NCBI GenBank assembly: GCA_003452915.1
Contig: DMMZ01000053.1
Coordinates: 1 to 35,971 of the forward strand
Length of the DNA: 35,971 nucleotides
Direction of reading: 5' to 3'
From: Clostridiales bacterium
GTDB lineage: Bacteria > Bacillota > Clostridia > Oscillospirales > CAG-382
The notes beneath the pieces were generated by a model. The model worked only from the letters and a program-made list of their open reading frames with translations, was not told the DNA's origin and made no database searches. Positions 7,119-15,026 of the stretch are shown here, one piece after another (position 1 is the first letter of the stretch; every line of letters starts with the position of its first letter). Made by a program: the position numbers and the translations under genes.

Positions 7119-8033
7119 TTAACCGCTTATGCGGTTTTTTTCACTTAAAATATCAAAAAAGCTTTCTATTCTTGTTTGTAGACCTGCATCTGCCTGCAGC
7201 TCGTCCAAAATTATATTTATTTTCGGAATTTTTGTTATTTTACGGATTATCAACTCATTTACCAGCGAATCAGGTCCGCAGGGAAAGGCTGTTAACAAAA
7301 TAATACCGTCAATTTTATCTTCAAACAATTTAATTGAACCGACTAATTCTTTGTTGTATATCCAATATAGTGATTCGGAAATTTCCTTTGACTTTTTAAT
7401 GCTTTTATTCTTATCGGAGATATCGGCATATATCGGAATTCCACCCAGTTTATTTATATATTCAGTAACCGGATAACCGATTAATCTATCGTAGTTGTTA
7501 TATGGATGAGAAACTATTAATATCTTTAACTTATCATTGCATTCGAGTAATTTATTTTGCTGCATACATTTTTGATTTTGATCAATTATCTGAGCATTTA
7601 AAGCCTTATTATATGCTTTCAGTGAGCTTATATAATTTTTCCCTAAAAATTTTCCCATCCTGATAAAAGCATTTTTCTCTGTTTTTTTATTATGAACATC
7701 AACATTGTAATCAAGCAGTTTAATGTTTTTAAATGAATTTCTGACAATATCATACAAAGCGTTGAACTTTACACACACGTCATTCCGTTTATTACAGCTT
7801 GCTATTCTAGGTACCAGAATATAATTACATTTACCAATTAAAGAATAAACATGCCCCATATAAATCTTAGAAGGCAAACAACATTCATCGATGGAATACT
7901 TAATTCCATCACTTAACATTCGTTTATTTGTATGAGGACTTGTTATTATTTCACAGCCCAATTCGTTAAAAAAAGTCTCCCACATGACTTTATATCTATA
8001 ATAGAGCATTGCTCTTGGTAAACCAATTATCAT
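7119..8033 (-). CDS. DUF2229-type activase-related protein
   Basis: First gene of the activase-like operon. The ATG at 8033 gives MIIGLPRAMLYYRY, the usual beginning of the DUF2229 family (IGIPRALLYY-like), and follows GGGTGA; an upstream in-frame GTG at 8072 has no ribosome binding site. Conserved Cys are in IDECCLPSKIYMGH, RIASCNKRNDVC and TAFPCGPDS. The C-terminal ELQADAGLQTRIESFF motif matches the HgdB-like relatives. In many Clostridia the three modules (ATPase, DUF2229, HgdB-like) are fused in one protein of roughly 1400 residues; here they are separate genes. No enzymatic role is established. Confidence 0.78.
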   Translation of the reverse strand: MIIGLPRAMLYYRYKVMWETFFNELGCEIITSPHTNKRMLSDGIKYSIDECCLPSKIYMGHVYSLIGKCNYILVPRIASCNKRNDVCVKFNALYDIVRNSFKNIKLLDYNVDVHNKKTEKNAFIRMGKFLGKNYISSLKAYNKALNAQIIDQNQKCMQQNKLLECNDKLKILIVSHPYNNYDRLIGYPVTEYINKLGGIPIYADISDKNKSIKKSKEISESLYWIYNKELVGSIKLFEDKIDGIILLTAFPCGPDSLVNELIIRKITKIPKINIILDELQADAGLQTRIESFFDILSEKNRISG

Positions 8034-8111
8034 TTTATCACCCAAATTATATTTTATATTAATTATACCCACTTAATACTGGTTATTATTTAACATATGA
8101 AAAAAATCAAC

Positions 8112-8155
8112 TATACAAAAATTTTGTACAGCTATTAACATATATTTTATGTTAA
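8112..8155. promoter_or_regulatory. Two adjacent inverted repeats in a divergent promoter region
   Basis: TATACAAAA and TTTTGTACA (8112-8130, one mismatch) form a 19-bp dyad. TTAACATA and TATGTTAA (8135-8142 and 8148-8155) form a second, perfect one. Both lie in the 190-bp gap between the activase-like operon (minus) and the small Cys-rich genes (plus). They look like operator sites; the regulator is unknown. Confidence 0.45.
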
Positions 8156-8232
8156 TAAGATAAACATGCACTTCAGTAAATAGGTACGCTGTATAATATA
8201 ATGCATATTATATACCGAGGGAGGTGATTCTG

Positions 8233-8640
8233 CTGTCTGATCGATATAATATTAACGATAACGATACAATTATTAATCAATTAGTTAAAGTGCAGGCACA
8301 GGTTACCGTTGCACCACTTGTCAAATACGGAAAGCCAAAGATATATTGTATAGATATTAAACCTGTTAGTTCTTGTAATTTAGATAAATATTGGAAGATT
8401 ATTTGCCCTGAATGCAGAGCACTGGAAAAATCAGGTGGAAAATGCTCATCAACCTTTACACAAGTTCTTTGTATTGAAATTCCTTTTGCATTTGAGGTTG
8501 TAGTGGACATAGATAATAGTGTTATATGTTGTGGTGAAACTGATTGCGAGATTAAAACCCATACAACGAAACCGCTTGAAAATAATAAGGTAAAATTTGA
8601 GAATTTCAATAAAAGACTTGTTTTTAAGCAGCAAAAATAA
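8233..8640 (+). CDS. Small Cys-containing protein, paralogue of the next gene
   Basis: Unrecognised protein of about 136 residues with eight Cys (for example IICPECRALE, SVICCGETDCE), no signal peptide and no membrane segment. The middle (TQVLCIEIPFAFEVVVDID) matches the shape of the neighbour's QNIRVQIPLKFSATATAV, so the two appear paralogous. GAGGGAGGTGAT is the ribosome binding site. The GTG at 8224 lies inside it, so the true start is probably the CTG at 8233, in the same place as the TTG of the neighbour. A spore-surface role is possible for such small Cys-rich clostridial proteins but is not shown. Confidence 0.6.
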   Translation: MSDRYNINDNDTIINQLVKVQAQVTVAPLVKYGKPKIYCIDIKPVSSCNLDKYWKIICPECRALEKSGGKCSSTFTQVLCIEIPFAFEVVVDIDNSVICCGETDCEIKTHTTKPLENNKVKFENFNKRLVFKQQK

Positions 8641-8669
8641 ATTATACGAATAAGAAAGGCGTGATTCTT

Positions 8670-8972
8670 TTGTCGATTTGCACTCGTTGTTTAAATAAAT
8701 ATGCTATAAATCCTTTGCAGGTTGAGGACGCTTGTCCAACTATAGTTCATGAAGATGTATGCGTTCAAGGTACAGTCACAATAACCCCAAGTGTAGTTAG
8801 CGGGGAAACTAGATCCTTTTGTCTGGGTAAACCGATAATCGGAAATTGCTGTGGTGATTTGGTTCAATTCTGCAGTTTTACAGTTAGTCAAAACATTCGT
8901 GTCCAGATTCCTCTGAAGTTTTCTGCTACAGCTACAGCAGTTCCAAATGGTTTTGTTTGCAGCACACCATAA
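8670..8972 (+). CDS. Small Cys-rich protein (possible spore-surface protein)
   Basis: About 100 residues, seven Cys, beginning SICTRCLNKYAINPL, then VEDACPTIVHEDVCVQGTVTITP, GNCCGDL, and a beta-rich end QIPLKFSATATAVPNGFVC. It has no signal peptide. The TTG at 8670 is chosen because AAGAAAGGCGTGAT covers the alternative GTG at 8661. It is 29 bases after its paralogue and ends before a strong terminator, so the two form a two-gene unit. The repeated beta strands and Cys pairs suggest a self-assembling, cross-linked structural protein, but no family could be named with confidence. Confidence 0.6.
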   Translation: MSICTRCLNKYAINPLQVEDACPTIVHEDVCVQGTVTITPSVVSGETRSFCLGKPIIGNCCGDLVQFCSFTVSQNIRVQIPLKFSATATAVPNGFVCSTP

Positions 8973-9061
8973 ACAAGATAATGTGCTGTCAGAGTTGAAT
9001 GATCCACATAATTGGATACTTTAAGTCAACCTGTAGTAACTAACGCGCATAAAATAAGTTT

Positions 9062-9097
9062 GAGCTGTTACGCATTATAACGTAACAGCTCTTTTTT
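9062..9097. terminator. Strong terminator between convergent units
   Basis: Perfect 11-bp stem GAGCTGTTACG / CGTAACAGCTC followed by six T on the plus strand. It ends the Cys-rich pair and may also serve the DUF4097 operon arriving from the other side. Confidence 0.9.
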
Positions 9098-10031
9098 AGT
9101 AATATTTTATTTTAATATTTTTTATGCTTATATCTCCACTTACGGTTGAGAATTCAAATGAAGCACTTCCATCACCATAAACAGCTTTTTCTTTACTGTT
9201 AACAGTCGCAAAACTGCAATTAAAATTACCGCTTACTTTACTGTATTTTGCCGTAAATCCTTTGTTTTCAGGGATAGTGAAAGTTATTTCACCACTGACA
9301 CTTTTTGCATATATTTCATCTGGACAGTTTTCCGATTTGATATCTATATCGCCTGAAACACTCTTACAAGCAATCTTCTTTACTATATTGTTAAAAACTA
9401 TATCTCCTGAAACACTCTTAAAATCAGCGGAATCTACAATCGCATTTATATTAATTTCACCGCTTACAGTATTAGCTTTTATGCTGTTTGCACTTCCAAC
9501 GGGGGTGATATAAATATTGCCGGAGACACTTTTTAAATCCATATCGTCAATAGAAATTTTATCAATATTTGTATCTGCTGAGACCGCATCCACTTTTAAT
9601 GTATCCAAAAGATCCGCTTTGCTTTCAGGGATAGAGACTGTCAGATACTTTGTCGGAGAAAACATTCTGCCGAATGAAAATACTCCCCTAGGCTTCCAAT
9701 ACTTTATATAAAGAACACCGTTTTCAACCAAATAACAAAGTTTATCCTCATCATCTAAAATGTCTGAGCTTGTTTCTGATACCGAAATTTCACTTCCGTT
9801 ATGCGTTGTGATCTTGACACTTCCTGAAATCCAATTAACATCAAGACCGGTTATGCTCTCGGTTGAAACATTTATGTTTCCTGATTTATATGAATCCGAA
9901 TTCGATATACCATGAAAAATATTTTTTAACAAATTTGATCTCTCCCCTACTAAACTTACTATTAATACTGCTGTCAGTATCAGAACTACAACTGATGCTA
10001 TAATAATTTTTATTATTGCTGATTTGTTCAT
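9096..10031 (-). CDS. DUF4097-family membrane-anchored beta-helix protein
   Basis: One N-terminal membrane segment (about residues 7-29) is followed by a repetitive beta domain. Its repeat is a short strand ending in SVSG(D/N/E)I or TVSGEI, present at least six times (DLKSVSGNIYI, ANTVSGEINI, DFKSVSGDIVF, CKSVSGDIDI, AKSVSGEITF, FSTVSGDISI). This is the putative-adhesin (DUF4097) pattern, predicted to form a right-handed beta solenoid outside the cell. It is the last gene of padR / DUF1700-like / DUF4097, a linkage widespread in Firmicutes and thought to act in envelope stress sensing. The start is 8 bases after the previous stop. Confidence 0.88.
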   Translation of the reverse strand: MNKSAIIKIIIASVVVLILTAVLIVSLVGERSNLLKNIFHGISNSDSYKSGNINVSTESITGLDVNWISGSVKITTHNGSEISVSETSSDILDDEDKLCYLVENGVLYIKYWKPRGVFSFGRMFSPTKYLTVSIPESKADLLDTLKVDAVSADTNIDKISIDDMDLKSVSGNIYITPVGSANSIKANTVSGEININAIVDSADFKSVSGDIVFNNIVKKIACKSVSGDIDIKSENCPDEIYAKSVSGEITFTIPENKGFTAKYSKVSGNFNCSFATVNSKEKAVYGDGSASFEFSTVSGDISIKNIKIKYY

Positions 10032-10039
10032 ATTGTCAC

Positions 10040-10684
10040 CTATTTCTTCTTTATGTCAAAAATTGCTTTAATTATACTCTCTATTGCTCCTGCTATAAGA
10101 AAAATTATCCATGTTATATACCATGCTCCGGTAATAAAGCTAATAGACATATAAATGGCAACAGTGAATAACCAGAGTGCAGATGAAACCGCTTTAAATA
10201 AACCGTTATTTTTAGAATTTGTTGTTTTCCACTCTTTAAATTCTTCTACAAGGGTATCATCGAGTTTATAATATTTTGGTTTTGTCATTCCGTTATAAAT
10301 TAATAATCCTGTTGCTAAAGCAGCAAATATAAACATAAGGACTACACCGAATTCATTTTGAATAATTATTACAGGAATAACACATAAAATGTAAAGTGCT
10401 ATACTTACAGCAACCAATTTTGCACTCTTCTGACGCTGTTTTTCTTCGGCTTCTAGTGCGACAACCCTATTGTTTTTATTGAGTTCTTCAATAAGAGCAT
10501 TGATATCTCCTACACTTGCTACTGCAATGTTAAAAGCGGAATCCTCGCTTTTTCCCTCTGTAATAAGGTCGCTATACTTATCAATAAGGTTTTGCAGCAT
10601 TTCTTCTTTAAGTTCAACTGTCTTTTTGTTTTTGGGCGCATGTTGAAATAAATTTTCTATATACGCTCTGAGTTTTTCATTCAT
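10040..10684 (-). CDS. DUF1700-like membrane protein with permease prefix domain
   Basis: The N-terminal soluble part (about residues 1-75) has the permease-prefix pattern: LRAYIENLF ... ELKEEMLQNLIDKYSDLI ... GKSEDSAFNIAVASVGDI. Four hydrophobic segments follow (about 88-105, 110-130, 160-180, 184-205). Such proteins sit in the membrane beside PadR regulators and DUF4097 proteins. ATG 10684 is chosen: an upstream TTG at 10693 is too close to the GAAGGG ribosome binding site. The start overlaps the padR stop by eight bases, so translation is coupled. Confidence 0.82.
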   Translation of the reverse strand: MNEKLRAYIENLFQHAPKNKKTVELKEEMLQNLIDKYSDLITEGKSEDSAFNIAVASVGDINALIEELNKNNRVVALEAEEKQRQKSAKLVAVSIALYILCVIPVIIIQNEFGVVLMFIFAALATGLLIYNGMTKPKYYKLDDTLVEEFKEWKTTNSKNNGLFKAVSSALWLFTVAIYMSISFITGAWYITWIIFLIAGAIESIIKAIFDIKKK

Positions 10685-11018
10685 AATTATCAATTCCCTT
10701 CAATAATTTATCGATTAAATCTTTTGTAGTGTCCCACTCAATTTTGAGCCTTTTATATTCGGCTCTGCCCTCTTTTGTTATTGAATAATATCGGCGCCGT
10801 GCACCGGTATTTTCGTCCCCCCAGTAAGAAAAAATATTCCCTGATTCCTCGAGTCTTCGGAACGCTGTATATAAAGTTGCTTCCTTTAACTCATAGCTGT
10901 TTTCTGTTTTCTCCAGAATCGCTTTGTTGATTTTGTACCCGTAACTGTCTCCTTCAAGAAGATTTGCCAAGATAATGGTCTCGGTATGTCCCCTAATAAG
11001 ATCGGATGCAATCGACAT
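10677..11018 (-). CDS. PadR-family transcriptional regulator
   Basis: 113-residue winged-helix regulator. It has the PadR signature: LIRGHTETIILANLLEGDSYGYKI at the start, the recognition part ELKEATLYTAFRRLEESG, and the wing RRRYYSITKEGR. It probably represses its own operon (padR, DUF1700-like, DUF4097): an 8+8 dyad lies on the promoter at 11183-11211, which is how autoregulated PadR systems are usually built. The ribosome binding site GGAGGTG stands seven bases before the ATG. The 5' UTR contains a palindromic repeat element (11071-11172). Confidence 0.93.
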   Translation of the reverse strand: MSIASDLIRGHTETIILANLLEGDSYGYKINKAILEKTENSYELKEATLYTAFRRLEESGNIFSYWGDENTGARRRYYSITKEGRAEYKRLKIEWDTTKDLIDKLLKGIDNYE

Positions 11019-11070
11019 CTACCAACACCTCCGTGTCACTTTTTTTTGATTTTGTTTTATGCTTTATCTT

Positions 11071-11172
11071 ATACTAATTTGAATTAGAAACAGTGATAAA
11101 TTCGAGGAAAAGTATTTGATATATGGACTTTTTTGAAGAATTTTTCTTACTGTTTCTTAAGAGAATTAGTAT
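11071..11172. repeat. MITE-like palindromic element, copy A
   Basis: A 102-bp element with imperfect terminal inverted repeats: ATACTAATT ... GAAACAGT on the left and ACTGTTTC ... AATTAGTAT on the right. A diverged copy with the same inner blocks (GAAACAGT, ATTCGAG, TTTTTCTTACTGTTTCTT, AGTATTA) lies at 23423-23506. It encodes nothing. It sits between the padR promoter and the padR start, so it is transcribed as a long hairpin. Confidence 0.75.
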
Positions 11173-11182
11173 TACATTCGCT

Positions 11183-11211
11183 ATTATATCAGTATATACC
11201 TCACCTGTCAA
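11183..11211 (-). promoter_or_regulatory. Consensus sigma-A promoter of the padR operon, with operator-like dyad
   Basis: On the minus strand TTGACA, 17 bases, TATAAT, a perfect match to consensus. ATATACCT (11194-11201) and AGGTATAT (11211-11218) form a perfect 8+8 inverted repeat with nine bases between, covering the spacer and the -35 box: a good candidate PadR operator. Confidence 0.85.
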
Positions 11212-11292
11212 GGTATATTTTTATAAAATGTATATTTTGTATAGATGTATATATTGATGCGTGATACATTATGAAATGTGTAAAAAATATAC

Positions 11293-11332
11293 AAAAAAAG
11301 GACATCGCAGGTAAAATTCTGCTTTGTCCTTT
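11293..11332 (-). terminator. Terminator after the uridine-kinase-like gene
   Basis: On the minus strand GGACA..GCAG pairs with CTGC..TGTCC (a 2x2 internal loop between) and is followed by seven T. Confidence 0.85.
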
Positions 11333-11348
11333 AATTATTATATCTACT

Positions 11349-11897
11349 CTACTTAACTAATGTTTTTATATATTCTGTAATTACTTGGACAGGTTTTTCA
11401 AAATCGCCCTCGCCGTTGATTATTATATCTGCATAGATTTTTGACAGTTCGGTGTTTTTCTTCTCGGAAAAACGTGCCGAGTTCATATAAAACTCAAGAA
11501 CATCATCAAAATTCATACCATAGACTCTTGTATTCCTGACCAATCGTCGGGAAATCCGAGCTTCAATATTAGCATCAATAAAAATTTTCAAATCAGCTTT
11601 ACTTCTGAACTCCTTAAAGCAATAAATAAGTACTCCCTCGACGATAACAATATCATTTTCGCCAAGAGCCTTATCGACCTCAAGCATCATTTCGTTAATA
11701 TTCAAAGTCTCGGGCGAATTGAAGTCGTCATACAATTTTCCGTTCAGAGGAGAAACCATCTTAGGTTTTGGGTTTATAAAAAAGGTATCTGAGTTAATAA
11801 CCCGCACTTTTATGTCTGTCAGCTTTTCTGCAAGTATTTTTGTAAAAGTAGATTTTCCACATGCCGAACAGCCTGAAATTCCAATAAGTAAGCTCAT
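11349..11897 (-). CDS. Uridine kinase-like P-loop kinase
   Basis: 182-residue P-loop kinase of the uridine kinase/phosphoribulokinase superfamily. It has Walker A GISGCSACGKST, the acidic VINSDTFF segment, DDFNSPETLN, a Walker B-like strand DIVIVEGVL, and a lid RRLVRNTRVYG. True uridine kinases are somewhat longer (about 205-210 residues), and its neighbours are sugar or cyclitol genes, so the substrate may be another ribosyl or sugar compound. The start follows GAGG with eight bases spacing. Its 5' leader contains a GTGCC/GGCAC hairpin (11946-11962). It is probably the last gene of the cluster read from 13028. Confidence 0.8.
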   Translation of the reverse strand: MSLLIGISGCSACGKSTFTKILAEKLTDIKVRVINSDTFFINPKPKMVSPLNGKLYDDFNSPETLNINEMMLEVDKALGENDIVIVEGVLIYCFKEFRSKADLKIFIDANIEARISRRLVRNTRVYGMNFDDVLEFYMNSARFSEKKNTELSKIYADIIINGEGDFEKPVQVITEYIKTLVK

Positions 11898-11945
11898 AAA
11901 TTATACCTCATATAATCCTTGATACATTCTGGCGTTGTGCGGGAA

Positions 11946-11993
11946 TTGTGCCGAAGGCACAAAACCGTAAACGAAAAATTCTTAGAATTTTTT
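11946..11993 (-). other. Two hairpins between isomerase and kinase genes
   Basis: AAAAATTC/GAATTTTT (11974-11992) lies directly after the isomerase stop and could be a weak minus-strand terminator. TTGTGCC/GGCACAA (11946-11962) with a three-base loop lies in the kinase leader and contains GTTTTGTGC (11957-11965, minus strand), a word shared with two other leaders in the window. Confidence 0.5.
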
Positions 11994-11999
11994 GTATTA

Positions 12000-12968
12000 T
12001 TATGCCCAGAACATACCAGTCGGTTTATCGCCCTTAATCATTGCTTTATTAAGGAAATCAACAGCTTTTTCAATTCCCTCTGTGTTTGTCATAAGGCTGT
12101 CCTCATGTTCAATAGATAGAATATCATCATAGCCGATCAGTTTCAAATTGCTAATCATGTCACGCCAGTATTGCATATCGTTGCCATAACCAACCGTTCT
12201 GAACACCCAGGAACGATTAAGCTCGTCACCGTAATGCTTGTTATCTAATACACCACTGATTGCGGTATTGTATTTATCAATCTTTGTATCCTTTGCGTGG
12301 AAATGATAAATCGCTTTTCCAAGCTTGCGAATAGCCGCAACAGGGTCTATCCCCTGCCAAATCAAATGTGACGGATCAAAGTTTGCGCCGATAACGTCGC
12401 CAACTGTCTCACGAAGTCTTAAAAGGCTATCAGGGTTGTAAACACAAAAACCCGGGTGCATTTCGAAAGCAACTTTTTTAACACCATGAGCAAGGCAGAA
12501 TTCCGCTTCTTTTTTCCAGAACGGAATCAACACCTCGTTCCATTGATATTTTAAAATAAGTGAAAAATCCTCCGGCCAGGGGCAGGTTACCCAATTAGAG
12601 TATTTCGCATTTTCACTGTCACCGGGGCAGCCGGAAAAGCCCACAATTTTTTCTATACCAAGCTTCTCTGCAAGCAAAACCGCATTGCGGAAATCGTTTC
12701 TGAACGTTTCGGCTGTTTTCTTATTAGGGTGAACAGGGTTGCCATGACATGCAAACGCATTTATCGGCATACCATATTCTTCTATTGTACCTTTAAAGGT
12801 GTCTAATGCCTTTTTATCGGATAACAGAACCTCGGGGTTGCAATGTGCCTTACCCGGATAACCTCCTGCACCGACTTCAAGTGCTTCAATCCCTATTGAT
12901 TTTAAATATTCAAGCGTCTTATCAAGCGGTCTGTCACCGAAAAGAACGGTTAAAACTCCAAGTTTCAT
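12000..12968 (-). CDS. Sugar phosphate isomerase/epimerase-family TIM barrel
   Basis: 322-residue xylose-isomerase-like (AP endonuclease 2 fold) barrel. Likely metal ligands are visible at the strand ends: E in VAFEMHPG, D and H in NFDPSHLIWQG, H in YHFHAKD, and E in LSIEHED. Relatives act on sugars, inositol or their keto forms, often beside Gfo/Idh/MocA dehydrogenases, as here. The start follows AGGAGG with seven bases spacing and its own promoter lies at 13001-13028. A substrate cannot be read from the sequence. Confidence 0.88.
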   Translation of the reverse strand: MKLGVLTVLFGDRPLDKTLEYLKSIGIEALEVGAGGYPGKAHCNPEVLLSDKKALDTFKGTIEEYGMPINAFACHGNPVHPNKKTAETFRNDFRNAVLLAEKLGIEKIVGFSGCPGDSENAKYSNWVTCPWPEDFSLILKYQWNEVLIPFWKKEAEFCLAHGVKKVAFEMHPGFCVYNPDSLLRLRETVGDVIGANFDPSHLIWQGIDPVAAIRKLGKAIYHFHAKDTKIDKYNTAISGVLDNKHYGDELNRSWVFRTVGYGNDMQYWRDMISNLKLIGYDDILSIEHEDSLMTNTEGIEKAVDFLNKAMIKGDKPTGMFWA

Positions 12969-13000
12969 TTAAAAACCTCCTATATGTTTTTTAATATAAA

Positions 13001-13028
13001 ATAATATAAATTTAATGTATATAGTCAA
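13001..13028 (-). promoter_or_regulatory. Sigma-A promoter of the isomerase gene
   Basis: On the minus strand TTGACT (13028-13023), 16 bases, TATTAT (13006-13001), about 33 bases upstream of the ATG. Confidence 0.7.
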
Positions 13029-13037
13029 CACTATTGC

Positions 13038-13894
13038 TTATATTATCTTTAATTCTTTTGCCGCTTGCTCCCAATATTTCTCTGAAATAGCATTTACATT
13101 TACCACATTGCTAACAACCTGTGTAAAAGTTACAGCTTTTTCGATCAATAAAAAAGGATAATTAATACCTGTTTGTAAAAGTTTAACCATCGCCTTCGAC
13201 CAGAAAAAACCTTTATTATAAATTCCACTATCTTCAAAGGCGGAAATGATTTTTTGAACATCATAAGGAACACTAATCAATTGATTGTTCAAAGTGCCAC
13301 CAATATATTCTAATGAAACGAATTGAGCATTTATTTGATCATTTGTTGGAGCACCAACACTTGCACAATTAACTAGCCTTTTCCTCTGTAATTGAAATGT
13401 AAATGGTTTGTGGGTATGTGCGCAATATAAATAATCCGTATCTAAATCAGATAAATATTTAATAGTATTTTCTGTATTTGGCAATAATTGCTCTCGTGTG
13501 CTTTGCGGAGAGCCATGACAAACAGTAAAAGGTGTGCATCCTTCTATCGAAATATTCATTGTGATCGGCATAACTGAAAAAAATTCTATATCTTCAGCTT
13601 TGATATTTTCATATGTATAAAGTAAAGAGCCGCTACTTGAACAATAATTCCAACCATCATTTTTATAATAATGATGGTTAATTAAATAATCTTCTCGGTT
13701 TCCTCTGATTAACCAAGTTGGAAATCTAGTCATAGATTCTTTTACAAGTTTAATTTTTTCTGTGGATATGGGCAATCACTTATGTAATCGCCTAAAAAAA
13801 CAATACCATCAAAATGATTACTGTCAATATAATGAAGGCAAGCTTCAAGAGCAACATAATTGCTGTGAATATCAGCAAGTAATGCTATTTTCAT
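13038..13894 (-). pseudogene. Metallophosphoesterase with a one-base frameshift in a poly-A run
   Basis: From ATG 13894 the frame reads KIALLADIHSNY ... GIVFLGDYISDCPYPQ and then stops soon after a run of six A (minus strand, 13759-13754). The next frame resumes at once with EKIKLVKES ... RGNRED and runs to 13038. Joined, it is a normal calcineurin-like phosphoesterase of about 285 residues with all metal motifs: DIH, GDY, GNRE, VCHGSP and CAHTHKP. One missing A explains the break exactly. It may be a recent pseudogene, a phase-variable gene or an assembly error. It lies 10 bases after the oxidoreductase stop, so it was part of that operon. Confidence 0.82.
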
Positions 13895-13904
13895 CTACAT
13901 CTTA

Positions 13905-14993
13905 TTACTTATTAAAGTACACAGGAGCGCCTGTCTTTGATGACTCGTAAATACCGTCAAGAATCTGGCTGACCGCGTATGCCTGTTCAGCGAGAACAAA
14001 TGGTGGCTTGTCATTAATGACCGCATCTATCCAGAGCTGTGCCTCTCTTATTATAGGGTCTTCACTGTTTGAGCCTGCATAGAAATCAACACCACCAGCT
14101 GTGAAATTTGGTTTTGTTACAAATTGTCTGCCACCGCGGATACCGTTGATTCTTACACCATCCATCATATCAATTCCACCATCAGTACCGCAAAGTGTCG
14201 TTACGGACTCATGGGTGTCAAGAATATTAAGAGCCCAGCTTGACTCAAGGCTAATTGTTGCACCATTTTCCATAACTATAAAGCCAAAAGCGGAATCCTC
14301 AACCGTAAAATCTTCTTTTTTCCAATCGCCCCATGCGTTGCCTGTGGGGAACTTGTCGCCCAGCTTTTTATATGTTGTACCAACACAGTATTTTGGCTTG
14401 TAGTTGTTCATACACCACATTGTAAGGTCAAGTGCATGAGTGCCTATATCAATAAGAGAACCGCCGCCCTGTTCGTACTCGTTAAGGAATACACCCCATG
14501 TCGGGACTGCTCTTCTTCTTAAGGCGATAGCCTTTGCATAATAAATCTCACCGATAGAACCTGATTCAACCTCAGACTTAACATATAGCGAGTCGGGACG
14601 CTGACGGTTCTGGTAACCGATAGTAAGCTTTTTGCCTGTACGTCTTGAGGTGTCTAGCATTTTTTTTGCTTCAACAGCGTTAATAGCCATCGGCTTTTCG
14701 CACATAACATGCTTGCCAGCTTCCATAGCGTCAATAGAAATAAAGCTATGAGAACGGTTGGGAGTGCAAACATGCACAACGTCAATACTTTTGTCCTCGA
14801 GTAACTTTTTGTAATCTGTGTAAATCTTAGCCTTTGTTGTACCAAAGTTCTTAGCTGCCGCCTGAGCTTTCTCCTCAATAATATCGCAAAACGCTACCAT
14901 TTCCGCAGCAGCAACCGCTTTTAACGCAGGCAGATGCTTGCCGTTGGCAATTCCTCCGCAACCAATTATACCTACTCTTACTTTGTCTGACAT
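13905..14993 (-). CDS. Gfo/Idh/MocA-family oxidoreductase
   Basis: 362-residue NAD(P)-dependent dehydrogenase acting on a sugar or cyclitol. The N-terminal Rossmann fold shows GIIGCGGIA. The family's catalytic motif is CEKPMA, with DIGTHALDLTMW supplying the later conserved Asp and His. The ribosome binding site AAGGAG is eight bases from the ATG. Downstream come the frameshifted metallophosphoesterase and the TIM-barrel isomerase; the combination of Gfo/Idh oxidoreductase and isomerase is common in catabolism of unusual sugars. No transporter or regulator of the pathway lies in the window. Confidence 0.93.
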   Translation of the reverse strand: MSDKVRVGIIGCGGIANGKHLPALKAVAAAEMVAFCDIIEEKAQAAAKNFGTTKAKIYTDYKKLLEDKSIDVVHVCTPNRSHSFISIDAMEAGKHVMCEKPMAINAVEAKKMLDTSRRTGKKLTIGYQNRQRPDSLYVKSEVESGSIGEIYYAKAIALRRRAVPTWGVFLNEYEQGGGSLIDIGTHALDLTMWCMNNYKPKYCVGTTYKKLGDKFPTGNAWGDWKKEDFTVEDSAFGFIVMENGATISLESSWALNILDTHESVTTLCGTDGGIDMMDGVRINGIRGGRQFVTKPNFTAGGVDFYAGSNSEDPIIREAQLWIDAVINDKPPFVLAEQAYAVSQILDGIYESSKTGAPVYFNK

Positions 14994-15026
14994 ATAAAAA
15001 ACTCCTTTTAATTTATTATTTAAGTA

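Noticed and set aside
7120..7141. Terminator-like AACCGC/GCGGTT hairpin with T-run on the plus strand
   Set aside because: It lies in the last codons of a minus-strand gene, with no plus-strand gene upstream, and has no T tail in the direction of transcription.
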